DNA of 64,000 nt from CAZGNZ01 sp964527215 (GTDB lineage: Bacteria > Fidelibacterota > Marinisomatia > SCGC-AAA003-L08 > JACNLC01). Under the pieces are notes generated by a model. The model did not search any database and was not told where the DNA came from. It saw only the letters and a list, made by a program, of their open reading frames with translations. A program made the position numbers and the translations under genes. Location: NCBI GenBank assembly GCA_964527215.1, contig CAZGNZ010000009.1, forward strand, positions 38,965-102,964, in the 5' to 3' direction. Positions 17,826 to 28,648 of the stretch are shown here, piece after piece (within the stretch, counting starts at the first letter, position 1; the number at the start of each line of letters is the position of its first letter).

Positions 17826-18609
17826 AACCCGCATTGAATACTTCAACGTGCTTGGGAATTCTGCCGGCCGACCAACAAAAACAAGATCGACTGCATCGGT
17901 TCTGCTTGGTGTCACAGGATATGACATCCTGATCGACTGCGGAGAAAATACCTACCAGAACTGGAAACGCGCCGGCTACCGATGGCGCAGGCTGAAATAT
18001 ATTTTCATTTCTCATCTTCATCCGGACCATGTTTCCGGTCTCGTGCCGCTGTTGTTTTACAGGGATCTTGAACATATTACGGCACCGCTGACAATCATTG
18101 GCGACGGTTCTATTTCAGAATATATTAAGACTGTCAGCCGGTTTTACAACTGGGCGCCCAAATCACCCATACACGTTTTAACACTCGAAGCCGGTCAGAC
18201 CATTGCTTTGGAAAATGATTTAAAGCTGACGGTCCGGCTGCTGGATCATGCGGTTCCCTGTTACGGATGTCGATTTTCCGATCAGGAAAATCTTTCACTG
18301 GCATATATCACTGATACTCGACCCTGTGCGGGCAGTTTTAGCTTGATGAAACATGCAAATGTGGCCATCCATGAAGCCACTTTTGAAACCGACCAATCCG
18401 AACTGGCCTTTAAAAAACATCACACAACCACCGGACAGGCAATCCAATCTGCCGGTGAGCACAATGTCAGACGTCTGGTACTCACGCATTTCAGTCCCCG
18501 GATTGAAGATGAAAGTCTTGAGAAACTGTCGTATAATGGAAATCCGGTGTTCACACATGGTCACACACCCATTAACCCTGTCACCCCAAAATCGAAAGAG
18601 GATCAATGA
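17815..18609 (+). CDS. RNase Z-like metallo-beta-lactamase-fold hydrolase
   Basis: 264 residues. The metal-binding motif HLHPDH (ISHLHPDHVSG) is followed by further ligand positions: DTRPC, HEATF and LTHFSPR. The arrangement matches RNase Z (tRNA 3' processing) and related MBL hydrolases; the exosite arm typical of full RNase Z is not obvious, so the substrate is uncertain. Its ATG lies inside the Mut7-C gene and its stop overlaps the YhbY gene by 4 bases. Confidence 0.82.
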   Translation: MTGKTRIEYFNVLGNSAGRPTKTRSTASVLLGVTGYDILIDCGENTYQNWKRAGYRWRRLKYIFISHLHPDHVSGLVPLLFYRDLEHITAPLTIIGDGSISEYIKTVSRFYNWAPKSPIHVLTLEAGQTIALENDLKLTVRLLDHAVPCYGCRFSDQENLSLAYITDTRPCAGSFSLMKHANVAIHEATFETDQSELAFKKHHTTTGQAIQSAGEHNVRRLVLTHFSPRIEDESLEKLSYNGNPVFTHGHTPINPVTPKSKEDQ

Positions 18610-18911
18610 CACTTAGCAAAAAGCAGATCAGATTTTTGAAGGCAGAATCCCATCACCTGAAACCTGTTGTTTTTATTGGTAAAAACGGATTGTCTGATGG
18701 TACAGTCCAATCGGTTCATCAGGCACTTTCGGACCATGAACTGATTAAGGTTAAATTTCTCGATTATAAGGATCAGAAAAAAAACGTTTTGATGAAACTG
18801 ACTCAACGGACTGAATCGGAACTGGTTCAGCTCATTGGACATACCGCCACGCTGTTCCGTCAGAACACCGACCCGGAAAAACAAAAGACAATCCTGCCCT
18901 CTTCAGAGTAG
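18606..18911 (+). CDS. yhbY: YhbY/CRM-domain RNA-binding protein
   Basis: 101 residues. The CRM fold signature is visible: LSKKQIRFLKAESHHLKPVV, then IGKNGLSDGTVQSV (the GxxG RNA-binding loop) and ELIKVKFLD. Family members associate with pre-50S ribosomal particles. It is the last gene of an overlapping three-gene RNA set (ATGA overlap with the RNase Z-like gene). Confidence 0.88.
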   Translation: MTLSKKQIRFLKAESHHLKPVVFIGKNGLSDGTVQSVHQALSDHELIKVKFLDYKDQKKNVLMKLTQRTESELVQLIGHTATLFRQNTDPEKQKTILPSSE

Positions 18912-19033
18912 CATTATTATCCACCTTACATTCTGACACAAACATTTTTTATAATAATCATTCCTGCAATATTATTTTTCCTTCTCAATAGTTCTGCCAA
19001 TTCCCACAACATAGAAACAGTAGGAGGTATCAG

Positions 19034-22000
19034 GTGCATTTGATAAGAAATCTGGGAGTAATCACTGTTGCGGTAACAGTGCTTTTGGGCGCAGTATCCA
19101 ATAATTTTACAATCCAGGAAACGACCGAGGATCTAACCACGATCCATTTCCAGGTTGGTGAATTCTCAACTGTCGAGATTGGTGAAACAACCAGGATTCA
19201 GACCGCTCAAGCGGGAAGAACCACAGATACAGGCATGCCCGAACTGCCTGTGTACAGCACAATGTTCAGAATGGAACCGGGTGTGGGTTATGATGTGACG
19301 TATTCAATTCAGCAATCCAGAACCTTGCGTCATATAGATCTTTTTCCAGCCCAGGAAATCACACAGGAACAAGACGATCACACGATCAACGAGAAAAATT
19401 TTGATTTTTACAACAGTTCTGACATCTACCCAGTTCAGAATCTGACAATTGGTGAGACAATGGTGATGCGCGGTTTGGAAGTCGCAACAATCAGTTTCAT
19501 CCCATTTCAATATCATCCTGAGACAAAAGAGCTGATCGTTTTTGAGGATGTTCAGATTCAGGTTGCTGAATCCGGGTCCCGGGAACTCACATCCGCCGGA
19601 ATGATGCCGCCGTCGAGAGCATTTGAGCCTCTGTACCGGTCATTGATCGTCAATTACGAAACATGCGACCGAGATGAAGACTTTCAGCAGCCTGCCATTC
19701 TGTATATCTGCGGCGGGGGTTCCACCGGTGCTATCACCCATCCAATGTTCCAGGATTTGGTTGAATGGCGCCATCAGCGCGGCTATGTGGTTTACACCGC
19801 GCATACCGGCACCACCGGTTCCAATAATAACAGCATCAAAGATTATATTGAAAACGCTTACGATACCTATGATCCTCCGCCTGAATATGTTGCTCTTGTC
19901 GGAGATACCGGCGGCTCATTTGCCGTTCCGCACTGGACTTCCCACAGTGGTGATTCAGATCACCCATACATGGAACTTGAAGGAAATGACTATTTGCCGG
20001 AGGTATTGGTCGGCCGGCTTTCAGTGTCAGGCGGTACGGATTTGGCCGTGGTGATTGATAAAACCATTGCCTATGAAAAGGCCGAATACATGGCCAACAA
20101 CTGGTTTGAGAAATCCGCGCTGTGTGGTGACCCCACCTCCTCTGGCCTGAGCGCAGTGGTAACCAACGAGTACATTGAGAACATCCAGATCAGCCATGGT
20201 ATGGAGGATGTACGAGTAAACCGCGGCAGCGGCAACTACGCAACCTGGATGCAGAATAATCTGGATGAAGGCATGGCGTACATGAACTACCGCGGCTACA
20301 TCGGAACCAGCAGTTTCGGATCCTCTCATATCAACAATTCCAACAACGGCTATATGACACCCTTCATTACATTCATTACCTGCAGTACCGGCAGTTTCGG
20401 ATCTTCCTGGGGTACTGCCATCATAGAGGATTTCATACGGGCCGGAACCATCAATAATCCCAAAGGTGCTGTGGCCGCGATCGGCACTGCAACCTCCAGC
20501 ACGCATACCGCTCCCAACAACATTGTTGATATGGGTATCTACGACGGGCTGTTTGCCAAAGGTATTGAATGTGCAGCAGGCGGACTGGTAAACGGGAAGA
20601 TATCACTGTATAACACCTATCCCTCCAATCCTTCCGATCTGGTGGGTAAGTTTACCGCCTGGAATAACCTGATGGGTGATCCGGCTCTGCACGTATGGAC
20701 CGATACACCCACCATTCTGACGGTGGATTATCCTGAATCAGTTGGCATTGGCGGTAATTTCATTGAAATCGCTGTCACTGATGAAGACGGCAATGCTGTA
20801 GAGAACGCCTTCGTTACCCTGGTGAATAATGATGACAGCATTTTCATTTCCGGCATGACGGATGAATTCGGAATCGTCTCTATAGAACTGCCTGTTGATG
20901 AAACCGGTGATGTCACCCTGACTGTAACCAAACGGAATTGTAAACCGCACATAGGCGAATTCACCATTTATTCTGACGGTCCATCAGTAAACATAACCAC
21001 TGAAAATATTACGGTTGATGATTCTGAAGGGAATGGGAACGGTATTGCCAATCCCGGTGAAACCATCCTTTTGACACTGCCGCTGACAAATTTCGGCACC
21101 GAATCGGCTGTGGCAGTGCAGGCGTTCATCAGTTCCGGCAATGACAATGTCGCAATCAACACCGGAACCATTTCATTTGGCGATATAGCGCCCGGTGAAA
21201 CTGCAGATGGCTTTTTCGAATTTTCTCTTTTACCTGAAACCATTGACCAGGAAGAACTGGATGTTCGCATTTACATCGGTGATTCCTCAGCAAATGAATG
21301 GGCATCGATGCTGCCTCTGGTGGTTGCCGGTGCAAAACTGGACATCAGCAGCCACGACATCATCGGTACCGAATTCATCCAACCTGGGAATACCGGTGAA
21401 CTGCTGATTACCCTAGAAAATACCGGATCTCTTGACTTATCCGGTGTGACGGCCATCCTCTCCTCAGTCTCCGGTCTACTGGATGTGGAAAATGATTTTG
21501 CCGACTGGGGATTGATACAAGGGGGCAGTTCCGTGGAGTCTGGCACTGCTTTTACCATATCCGCAAGTGAAGATCTCGTCAACGGCACTGTGCTGCCGCT
21601 TAATCTGCACATTGAAAGTGATGAAGGATACGACCGCACGGAAACGCTGCATCTTCAGATTGGCGTTGTGACAGTCACTGATCCGCTGGGACCGGACAAC
21701 TACGGGTATTATATCTATGATTCCAATGACCTGGGATACAGTCTGGCCATGCCTTATGACTGGATCGAAATTGATCCGGACCACGGTGGCGACGGTATCA
21801 GTCTGAATATGAATGATTCCGGTGAAGGAAATCCGGTCAGTCAGCAGTCTGCTCATGTTGATCTGCCTTTCACGTTTACTTTTTACGGCGTTGATTATGA
21901 TGAGATCACCGTCAGTACAAACGGCTGGATATCCTTTGGTGACAGCGAATTGGAATCATTCCGGAACTATCCAATACCAGGTGCCGGAGGTCCTTCTCCA

Positions 22001-22582
22001 ATGCTGGCTGTTTTCTGGGACGATTTGAAAACATCCGGCGGCGGTCAGGTATATAAGTACATTAATGAAGAAGAAGAATACGTTATCATTGAGTGGTCAG
22101 AGATGCAGACCGCTCAGCAGCAGGCTAACCAGATCGAAACTTTCCAGGCCATTTTATTGAACAGTCTGACCCCAACCGGTGATGACGAAATCATTCTGCA
22201 GTATAAGGAATTCAATAATACTTCCGTTGGGAATTATTCATCCTATACCCCTCATCACGGGTGTTATTCCACCGTCGGTATCGAAAATCATTTCGGGGAT
22301 GATGGGCTTCAGTACACATTCAATGATGTCTGGCCCACTGCTGCCATGGAGCTTGGTGATGAAACCGCGCTCACAATTACGACACGCCAGCCTGTGGTTC
22401 TCCTGAAAGGAGACGTAAATCAAGATGGAGACATTAATGTTCAGGATATTATCCTGGTTGTAAACGATATCGTAAACATTCAAAATCTGGGTGCTCTTGA
22501 ACGTTACATTGCAGACATGGACGACAACGGGATTGTTAACATTCTTGACGTTATCCAGATGATTGGAGCGATCCTGGAATAA
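19034..22582 (+). CDS. Secreted C25 (gingipain-family) peptidase-like protein with C-terminal dockerin
   Basis: 1,182 residues, GTG start with a strong TAGGAGGT seven bases upstream. Signal peptide (~1-22), C25 propeptide region (~25-200), peptidase-like domain (~220-560), Ig-like/CARDB-like beta domains (~560-900), a further C-terminal beta domain (~920-1115) and a canonical type I dockerin (~1125-1182) with two calcium loops, GDVNQDGDINVQD and ADMDDNGIVNILD. The catalytic Cys is conserved (ITCSTG, C450), but the usual GHG histidine motif reads NYRGYIG with Tyr at 422, so proteolytic activity is doubtful. There is no type IX sorting domain, unlike the neighbouring giant protein. A terminator follows 30 bases after the stop. 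Confidence 0.85.
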   Translation: MHLIRNLGVITVAVTVLLGAVSNNFTIQETTEDLTTIHFQVGEFSTVEIGETTRIQTAQAGRTTDTGMPELPVYSTMFRMEPGVGYDVTYSIQQSRTLRHIDLFPAQEITQEQDDHTINEKNFDFYNSSDIYPVQNLTIGETMVMRGLEVATISFIPFQYHPETKELIVFEDVQIQVAESGSRELTSAGMMPPSRAFEPLYRSLIVNYETCDRDEDFQQPAILYICGGGSTGAITHPMFQDLVEWRHQRGYVVYTAHTGTTGSNNNSIKDYIENAYDTYDPPPEYVALVGDTGGSFAVPHWTSHSGDSDHPYMELEGNDYLPEVLVGRLSVSGGTDLAVVIDKTIAYEKAEYMANNWFEKSALCGDPTSSGLSAVVTNEYIENIQISHGMEDVRVNRGSGNYATWMQNNLDEGMAYMNYRGYIGTSSFGSSHINNSNNGYMTPFITFITCSTGSFGSSWGTAIIEDFIRAGTINNPKGAVAAIGTATSSTHTAPNNIVDMGIYDGLFAKGIECAAGGLVNGKISLYNTYPSNPSDLVGKFTAWNNLMGDPALHVWTDTPTILTVDYPESVGIGGNFIEIAVTDEDGNAVENAFVTLVNNDDSIFISGMTDEFGIVSIELPVDETGDVTLTVTKRNCKPHIGEFTIYSDGPSVNITTENITVDDSEGNGNGIANPGETILLTLPLTNFGTESAVAVQAFISSGNDNVAINTGTISFGDIAPGETADGFFEFSLLPETIDQEELDVRIYIGDSSANEWASMLPLVVAGAKLDISSHDIIGTEFIQPGNTGELLITLENTGSLDLSGVTAILSSVSGLLDVENDFADWGLIQGGSSVESGTAFTISASEDLVNGTVLPLNLHIESDEGYDRTETLHLQIGVVTVTDPLGPDNYGYYIYDSNDLGYSLAMPYDWIEIDPDHGGDGISLNMNDSGEGNPVSQQSAHVDLPFTFTFYGVDYDEITVSTNGWISFGDSELESFRNYPIPGAGGPSPMLAVFWDDLKTSGGGQVYKYINEEEEYVIIEWSEMQTAQQQANQIETFQAILLNSLTPTGDDEIILQYKEFNNTSVGNYSSYTPHHGCYSTVGIENHFGDDGLQYTFNDVWPTAAMELGDETALTITTRQPVVLLKGDVNQDGDINVQDIILVVNDIVNIQNLGALERYIADMDDNGIVNILDVIQMIGAILE

Positions 22583-22611
22583 ATAAAATTCATTTCAAAC
22601 TTTGATCAGAC

Positions 22612-22638
22612 GCGCCCCGATTCACACGGGGCGCTTTT
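22612..22638 (+). terminator. Rho-independent terminator of the C25-like gene
   Basis: Perfect 8-bp stem GCGCCCCG / CGGGGCGC with a 7-base loop (ATTCACA), followed by TTTTCATTT, 30 bases after the stop codon. Confidence 0.88.
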
Positions 22639-22881
22639 CATTTCTGCCGATATTGTGAAACATACCTGAAATCTGACTACTCGCCCCCGTGACTTCAAAG
22701 CTTGGGATTCCTTATTGTCCTATCACATGATTCAGTATCTGTCACCCCTGTTGTTCAGTTCGCGTGATTCAGAAAAGCATGTTACAGCTTTTGAACAGCT
22801 GATTTCAGAGATTCTGTACAGCCGACTGTATAAAAGACAGCAATTTTCTTAATATTACTTTTTTAAAATTTTGAGCACAAT

Positions 22882-23051
22882 TTGAATCCGCCGGTTGGCG
22901 GGTTTTTAATCCGTCTCCTGACGGACAAGCGTAACAGGGTGCATTTCCCGCCGCTTGTTGAAAATCCGCCATTTGTCGTGGCGGCGAAATAGTTAATCAG
23001 CCGACCGATTACTGATATCCCGTCCCGTCAGCTGGCGGGTGGGGAAATTCA
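22882..23051 (+). repeat. Intergenic multi-hairpin repeat, copy 1
   Basis: A ~170-bp block made of consecutive inverted repeats (CCGCCGGTTGGCGG, CCGTCTCCTGACGG, CCGCCATTTGTCGTGGCGG, CCCGTCAGCTGGCGGG). A second, inverted copy lies at 63764-63932 with high similarity, differing mostly in loops and in the central ~25 bases. It carries no ORF. It resembles REP/mosaic intergenic elements; mobility mechanism unknown. Confidence 0.85.
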
Positions 23052-23126
23052 ATTAATATGATTCGTGTCGAATGGCTGAATATGGACCCGCCAGGCATCG
23101 ATTCTGGAAATACCGCTTCACCTATA

Positions 23127-23433
23127 GTCCGGATATTTCATGAGACTTCGTGATGAGATGATGAAAATGTATTGATGCGGAAAAAGCAAAAATTCAACAC
23201 AATTTAGTGCTGACTGTCAATGAAGCTTTTTCCGTTAAAGAACCCATGGGTTCTCATTCACCAAGGCATATGAAGAAAAATGAGTGAAATCGTACTGGAC
23301 AGTACGTTGAAAACATTTTTCGATTAGAATTGAAAATCCGTCTCCTGACGGACGCTGGTGAATTGAGCAGATCCGTCATCGTCCGGAAAATGCGAAGCAT
23401 TTTACGCATAGATATTCTCATGAATATTCGGGC
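23127..23433 (+). mobile_element. MITE-like element, copy 1 (307 bp)
   Basis: Ends form terminal inverted repeats: left GTCCGGATATTTCATGAGA, right TCTCATGAATATTCGGGC, flanked by TA on both sides (23125-23126, 23434-23435). No transposase ORF. Inside, CGGAAAAAGC and GCTTTTTCCG form a 10-bp inverted repeat, and a CCGTCTCCTGACGG hairpin from the other repeat family is embedded. Shares the ends and a ~60-bp core (AAGGCATATGAAGAAAAATG onwards) with the shorter copy at 42909-43086. Confidence 0.8.
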
Positions 23434-23584
23434 TAGCGTGATCGGGTGCATTCCCCGCTGTTCGCGGCGGAAAACATCATTGGCAAATTGTACGTAATCC
23501 GGGATGGAATCCTGATCAGTCCCGACAAGGGACCAGGGCGGACAATGAACTGCCAACTCAAAGACACAGGGTATTCATGTTCAA

Positions 23585-23640
23585 GTGCGCCCTGCCGGGC
23601 GCACATAAAGAAAAGCCCCGCTGCACTGCAACGGGGCTTG
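23585..23640 (-). terminator. Terminator hairpins for the giant surface protein gene
   Basis: On the minus strand, 26 bases after the stop codon, AAGCCCCG / CGGGGCTT (23613-23620 with 23632-23639) forms an 8-bp stem followed by TTTCTTT. A second perfect hairpin, GTGCGCCC-TGCC-GGGCGCAC (23585-23604), lies just beyond. The first is a standard intrinsic terminator. Confidence 0.85.
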
Positions 23641-23665
23641 TGTATAAGTTCAGTTTATGATTTGA

Positions 23666-26600
23666 TTACTTCACCAGCATGACTTTCTGTGTTTTCGTGA
23701 AATCACTGGTTGTCAAACGAATGAAGTACACACCGCTTGCCTGACCGGATGCATTCCAGTCAAGCTCATATACACCGGCGCTCTGGAATTCAGAGACCAG
23801 TTCAGTAATCATCCGGCCGTTCATATCATATACCGTCAGTTCAACCTGTGTGTCTGTCGGCAGACCATAGGCAATGGTGGTAGCAGGATTGAACGGATTT
23901 GGATATGCCTGATAAAGAGAGTATTCTTCAGGCACCGGAGCAACACTGGTCAAGTGACTGACAGATGTAATCACATTGTCATCCCAGCATGTATAGTCTC
24001 CTGCAAGCTCATGCAATTCACCATCGGCAGTCAGTACTCTGAAGACCGGAATGTCACCGGAGTCACAATATCCGTCTGTACCGGCAGATCCGTCGGATCC
24101 CATAACCGGAATATCCGTCAACTCACCCGCCCACTGACGGGCACCAACCACGACATCTCCGTTATAGGCAATAATCCAGTCGGTGTAATCAATGATACCG
24201 CTCGAAAGTTCAATGTCGCCGACAAAGTAGAAGGATTGTCGGGTGGACTGAACAAATTCAAATCCAACCGGAACAGGATCCAGACTGGTTTCTGCGACGG
24301 GTTCGGTTTTCGCCAGTGACGGAATATTCCACTGGTACTCGAAGTCAGCGGTTACAATGACCCAATATCCTGAACCGGGTTCAAATGCAGAAAGACTGCC
24401 GATCCAGGTTCCAGGAATGACGGGATGAGGAATCGCAGCCACGCCCTCACCGATAATACCGGTGAAATATCCTATGGATTCTGACGGGATAGCAATTTCG
24501 ACATCCTGCGCAATATTATAGGGATAGGAAATCAGATTAGCACCATCGTGGATATTGTACATCAATTCCGGATCGGTTTCATCCCCATCAACAGAGAACA
24601 GCATATCCTCTATCACGGTGACCCAGTATCCGTCATGTGCATCCACTTCTGCCAGCGACCCAATCCACTGACCAGGAATAAACGGATGCGGCATTGCGGC
24701 AACACCCTCACCGATGATGCCTTCTGTGTATCCAACCAACGGAGCGAATACCGTCGAAATGGAGGGATCCGGCGGTGTTACCCAAAGGCTGATAAGATTG
24801 CTGCCGGCATGCAGGTCAAAATCCTGGGTTTCATAGTAGATACAGGAACCGTCATTCCATGTGGCGAATTCATCAAAGTTCAGTGCGTCAGGATCGGTAC
24901 AGCCGTAGCAGTACTCATCATCAAGTCCCGTTGTGCCGCCGACACATCCACAGTGTTCACTTTCATATGCTTCACCAAAACAGACACCGGCGCAGTCCAT
25001 GTCACTGTTGGCTTCGTGACCGGATGTGCCTTCAGAGCAGAGTCCGCAGTCGTCAATAAAGGCTTCACCGAAACAGACGTCCATACAGTCCAAATCACTG
25101 TTGGCTTCATGCCCTGTAGTGCCGCCGGAACAGACTCCGCAGTCATCCAGGAAGGCTTCACCAAAGCAGACACCGGCACAGTCCTGATCACTGTTGGCTT
25201 CATGTCCGGATGTGCCTTCTGAGCAGATTCCGCAGTCGTCAATAAAGGCTTCGCCAAAACAGACTCCCATGCAGTCCTGATCACTGTTGGCTTCGTGTCC
25301 GGTTGTTCCGCCGGAGCAGACTCCGCAGTCATCAATAAAGGCTTCGCCGAAACAGACACCTGCGCAGTCCTGATCGCTGTTGGCTTCATGTCCGGATGTT
25401 CCGCCGGAGCAGATTCCGCAGTCATCAATAAAGGCTTCACCAAAACAGACTCCCATGCAGTCCTGATCACTGTTAGCCTCGTGACCGGTTGTTCCTTCGG
25501 AGCAGACTCCGCAGTCATCCAGGAAGGCTTCACCGTTCAGTACACCGGCGCAGTCATATACACCCTGTGTAACTGTCATTCCGACTGAGATCATATCGGA
25601 TGGTACACCGTGATAACCCAGCAGGCTGCCTTCATAGGAATATGAACCTTCCGGATAATCCGTGTTGATCCTCAAAAGATCAGTACCGTCTCCGCCGATC
25701 TGATACAGCAGACCGTCGGCAAGCCACAGCATACCGTCACCATCCACGGCAATGTAGAATGTGGGAGCATTACCGTTGATGATTTCCCAGGCAACTGCCT
25801 GCCAGCCATCGGCACCTTCCACAACACCTTTATCCGCCCAGTATTCAAAGAATCCGTCGGCAAATCCAGTGATGTAGAATCCGTTCATGCCTTCCGCAAG
25901 ATCTATATTGGTGGTGGTCCAGTCAGCCAGGTTCAAATAATTGTACTCGCTGATGGGATCCAGCATCAGATCGAATCCGTCCATCAGACTGCCGTCAACC
26001 GGCATCCACATATCCATATCCACAGACTGGATCAAGCCGATGTCAGTAAATTCAGGCAGGGTATATTCGCAGGAGCCGTCGTCGATGATTGCATCCGGAT
26101 TAAAGTTGTCAGCGTTGGGATCGATACAGCCATAACACCAGTCCGGTTCGAGACCTGTGGTACCGCCCACACAGCCGCATTCATTTTCGAATGCTTCACC
26201 GAAGCAGACACCGGCACAGTCCTGATCGCTGTTGGCTTCATGACCGGATGTTCCGCCAGAGCAGACTCCGCAGTCATCTATAAAGGCTTCACCAAAACAG
26301 ACGCCGGCACAGTCCTGATCACTGTTGGCTTCGTGACCGGAGGTTCCACCGGAGCAAACGCCGCAGTCATCCAGGAAGGCTTCACCATTCAGTACACCGG
26401 CGCAGTCATATACACCCTGCGTCACTGTCATTCCGACTGAGATCATATCGGATGGTACACCGTGGTAGCCCAGCAGGCTGCCTTCATAGGAATATGATCC
26501 TTCCGGATAATCCGTGTTGATCCTCAAAAGATCAGTACCGTCTCCGCCGATCTGATACAGCAGACCGTCGGCAAGCCACAGCATACCGTCACCATCCACG

Positions 26601-28548
26601 GCAATGTAGAATGTGGGAGCATTACCGTTGATGATTTCCCAGGCAACTGCCTGCCAGCCATCGGCACCTTCCACAACACCTTTATCCGCCCAGTATTCAA
26701 AGAATCCGTCGGCAAATCCAGTGATGTAGAATCCGTTCATGCCTTCCGCAAGATCTATATTGGTGGTGGTCCAGTCAGCCAGGTTCAAATAATTGTACTC
26801 GCTGATGGGATCCAGCATCAGATCGAATCCGTCCATCAGACTGCCGTCAACCGGCATCCACATATCCATATCCACAGACTGGATCAAGCCGATGTCAGTA
26901 AATTCAGGCAGGGTATATTCACAAGAGCCGTCATCGATGGTTGCATCCGGATCGTAGTTGTCGGCGTTTGGATCGATACAGCCGTAACACCAGTCCGGTT
27001 CGAGGCCTGTGGTACCGCCCACACAGCCGCATTCATTCTCAAACGCTTCACCGTAACAGACACCTGCACAGTCCATTGCAAAATTAAACTCAAGACCGGT
27101 CGTGCCACCGGTACATTCACCGCAGTCGTCTATGACCGCTTCACCGAAACAGACGCCGGCACAGTCTTGATCACTGTTGGCTTCGTGACCGGAATTCCCG
27201 CCGGAGCAGACGCCGCAGTCATCCAGGAAGGCCTCACCGAAGTAGTCGCCCCAGCAATCCATAGGAGGTTCAACCACCTCAATGCAGTCACCCACTGTTA
27301 CTGCCGGGACATATCCAGGCTCTCCGGAAACAACAACTTCATCAATGCATGATGTCACTGTTGGTCCGAATACATAGTTGACGGTCGCCAGCAGTCCCAT
27401 TTCAGCGGGTGGATAGACGCCACCGGTAAATGAAATCCCCAGAACCAAACCGTTTTCAGGATTGACTTCGATGGTCCAATCTTCCAGCGGTGAAACACCG
27501 TCGATCAGATCAAGATCAGTTAACAGGAACTGGAAGCCGTATATATCCACATCACTGGTGTAGTAGATATCAACGGATCCGAATTCTTCTCCCCAGGCTG
27601 GCTCACCAAAAGCAATATTTACTTCACCATAAGGAGCTTCATCGGAACAGTCCAAAACCCAGCCTTCCGGCAGCAGTTCGTAGATCGTGTTGGGGGTTTC
27701 CACACCAATCTCAATACAGAATGTGGTCCATGATCCGATTTCACCCAGGCCGTCATTGTCCCAGTCATAGCAGTATTCTTCCGGACCAGGCATTTCACAG
27801 CCACAGCCAAGATCGGCAAAATAGGGTTCTAATCCGGTCAGCCCGCCAACGCAGTATCCGCAGACATCTACAAACGCTTCTCCGCCGCATTCACCGGTGC
27901 AGTCCTCTTCAAGAGGTTCACCCGGGTCGCCTTCGCACCAGTCATTGCAGCCAACCGGGAAGACACATGATTCGTCATCAATGTTCGCATCCGGGTTATA
28001 GTTACAAGCTGTTGGGTCCATACATCCCGAAATCTGTTCAATCATAATGCAGTCACCCACTGCTTCAGCTGGAATATCATACCCGCCGACACCTGAGATG
28101 ATGGCAGATGTAATACAGATCTCAGACATAAGATCAATATAACTATCAAAACTGACAATGGTCAGTACTGCCTCTCCAATTGGAATAACACTGCCGCTGA
28201 AGGAGAATCCCAGTACCATGCCGTTCTCATTGGTAGATACAGTAAATCCATTTTCTTCAGCTGTTCCGCCGGCTGCTCCAATCAGATTCAGATTCGAGAT
28301 TTCAATCTGGAATCCAGCTACATCAACAGGATTATTCATAACCAGTTCTACGGTTCCGGCCGACTGGTCATATGAACCCAGACTGACTTCCACCATGTAT
28401 TCGCATGAGCCATCATCGATGGTTGCATCCGGATCAAAGTTTGTTGCAAGGGGATCGATACAGCCATAGCAGAAATCAGGTTCCAGACCGGTGGTTCCGC
28501 CCACACAGCCGCATTCATTGATAAAGGCTTCACCAAAACAGACACCCG
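23666..28548 (-). CDS. Giant T9SS-exported Cys-repeat surface protein, C-terminal part (continues across gap)
   Basis: About 1,626 residues from the scaffold gap to the stop. It is the C-terminal half of the gene whose start is at 33261. Order, N to C: two cohesin-like modules (~28390-28050 and ~27630-27290, each with an '(A/Y)GFQ' core), many ~31-residue four-Cys modules of the DCAGVCFGEAFIDDCGVCSGG type, a 284-residue block present twice (EFTDIGLIQSVDMDMWMPVD...), two related LIS-x-GIIGEGVAA-PHP-IPG-WIGSL modules, and a type A Por sorting domain (YPNPFNPATTIAYGLP ... GVYFIRLTTSDFTKTQKVMLVK, ~23906-23669). The latter directs export by type IX secretion and surface anchoring. The Cys modules resemble those seen in many marine FCB proteins; their function is unknown. 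Confidence 0.85.
25508..27077 (-). repeat. 852-bp duplication within the giant gene
   Basis: The blocks 25508-26225 and 26360-27077 are almost identical with an offset of exactly 852 bases (284 codons). Each encodes a ~190-residue EFTDIGLIQ... domain flanked by Cys modules. Near identity at silent positions points to recent duplication or gene conversion. Confidence 0.9.
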
Positions 28549-28648
28549 NNNNNNNNNNNNNNNNNNNNNNNNNNNNNNNNNNNNNNNNNNNNNNNNNNNN
28601 NNNNNNNNNNNNNNNNNNNNNNNNNNNNNNNNNNNNNNNNNNNNNNNN
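28549..28648. other. Scaffold gap of 100 N
   Basis: Exactly 100 unknown bases, the conventional placeholder length. The 55 bases before it (28494-28548) are identical to the 55 bases after it (28649-28703), so the two contigs end in the same repeat k-mer. The true content may be a simple 55-bp overlap or any number of further 915-bp repeat units. Confidence 0.97.
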
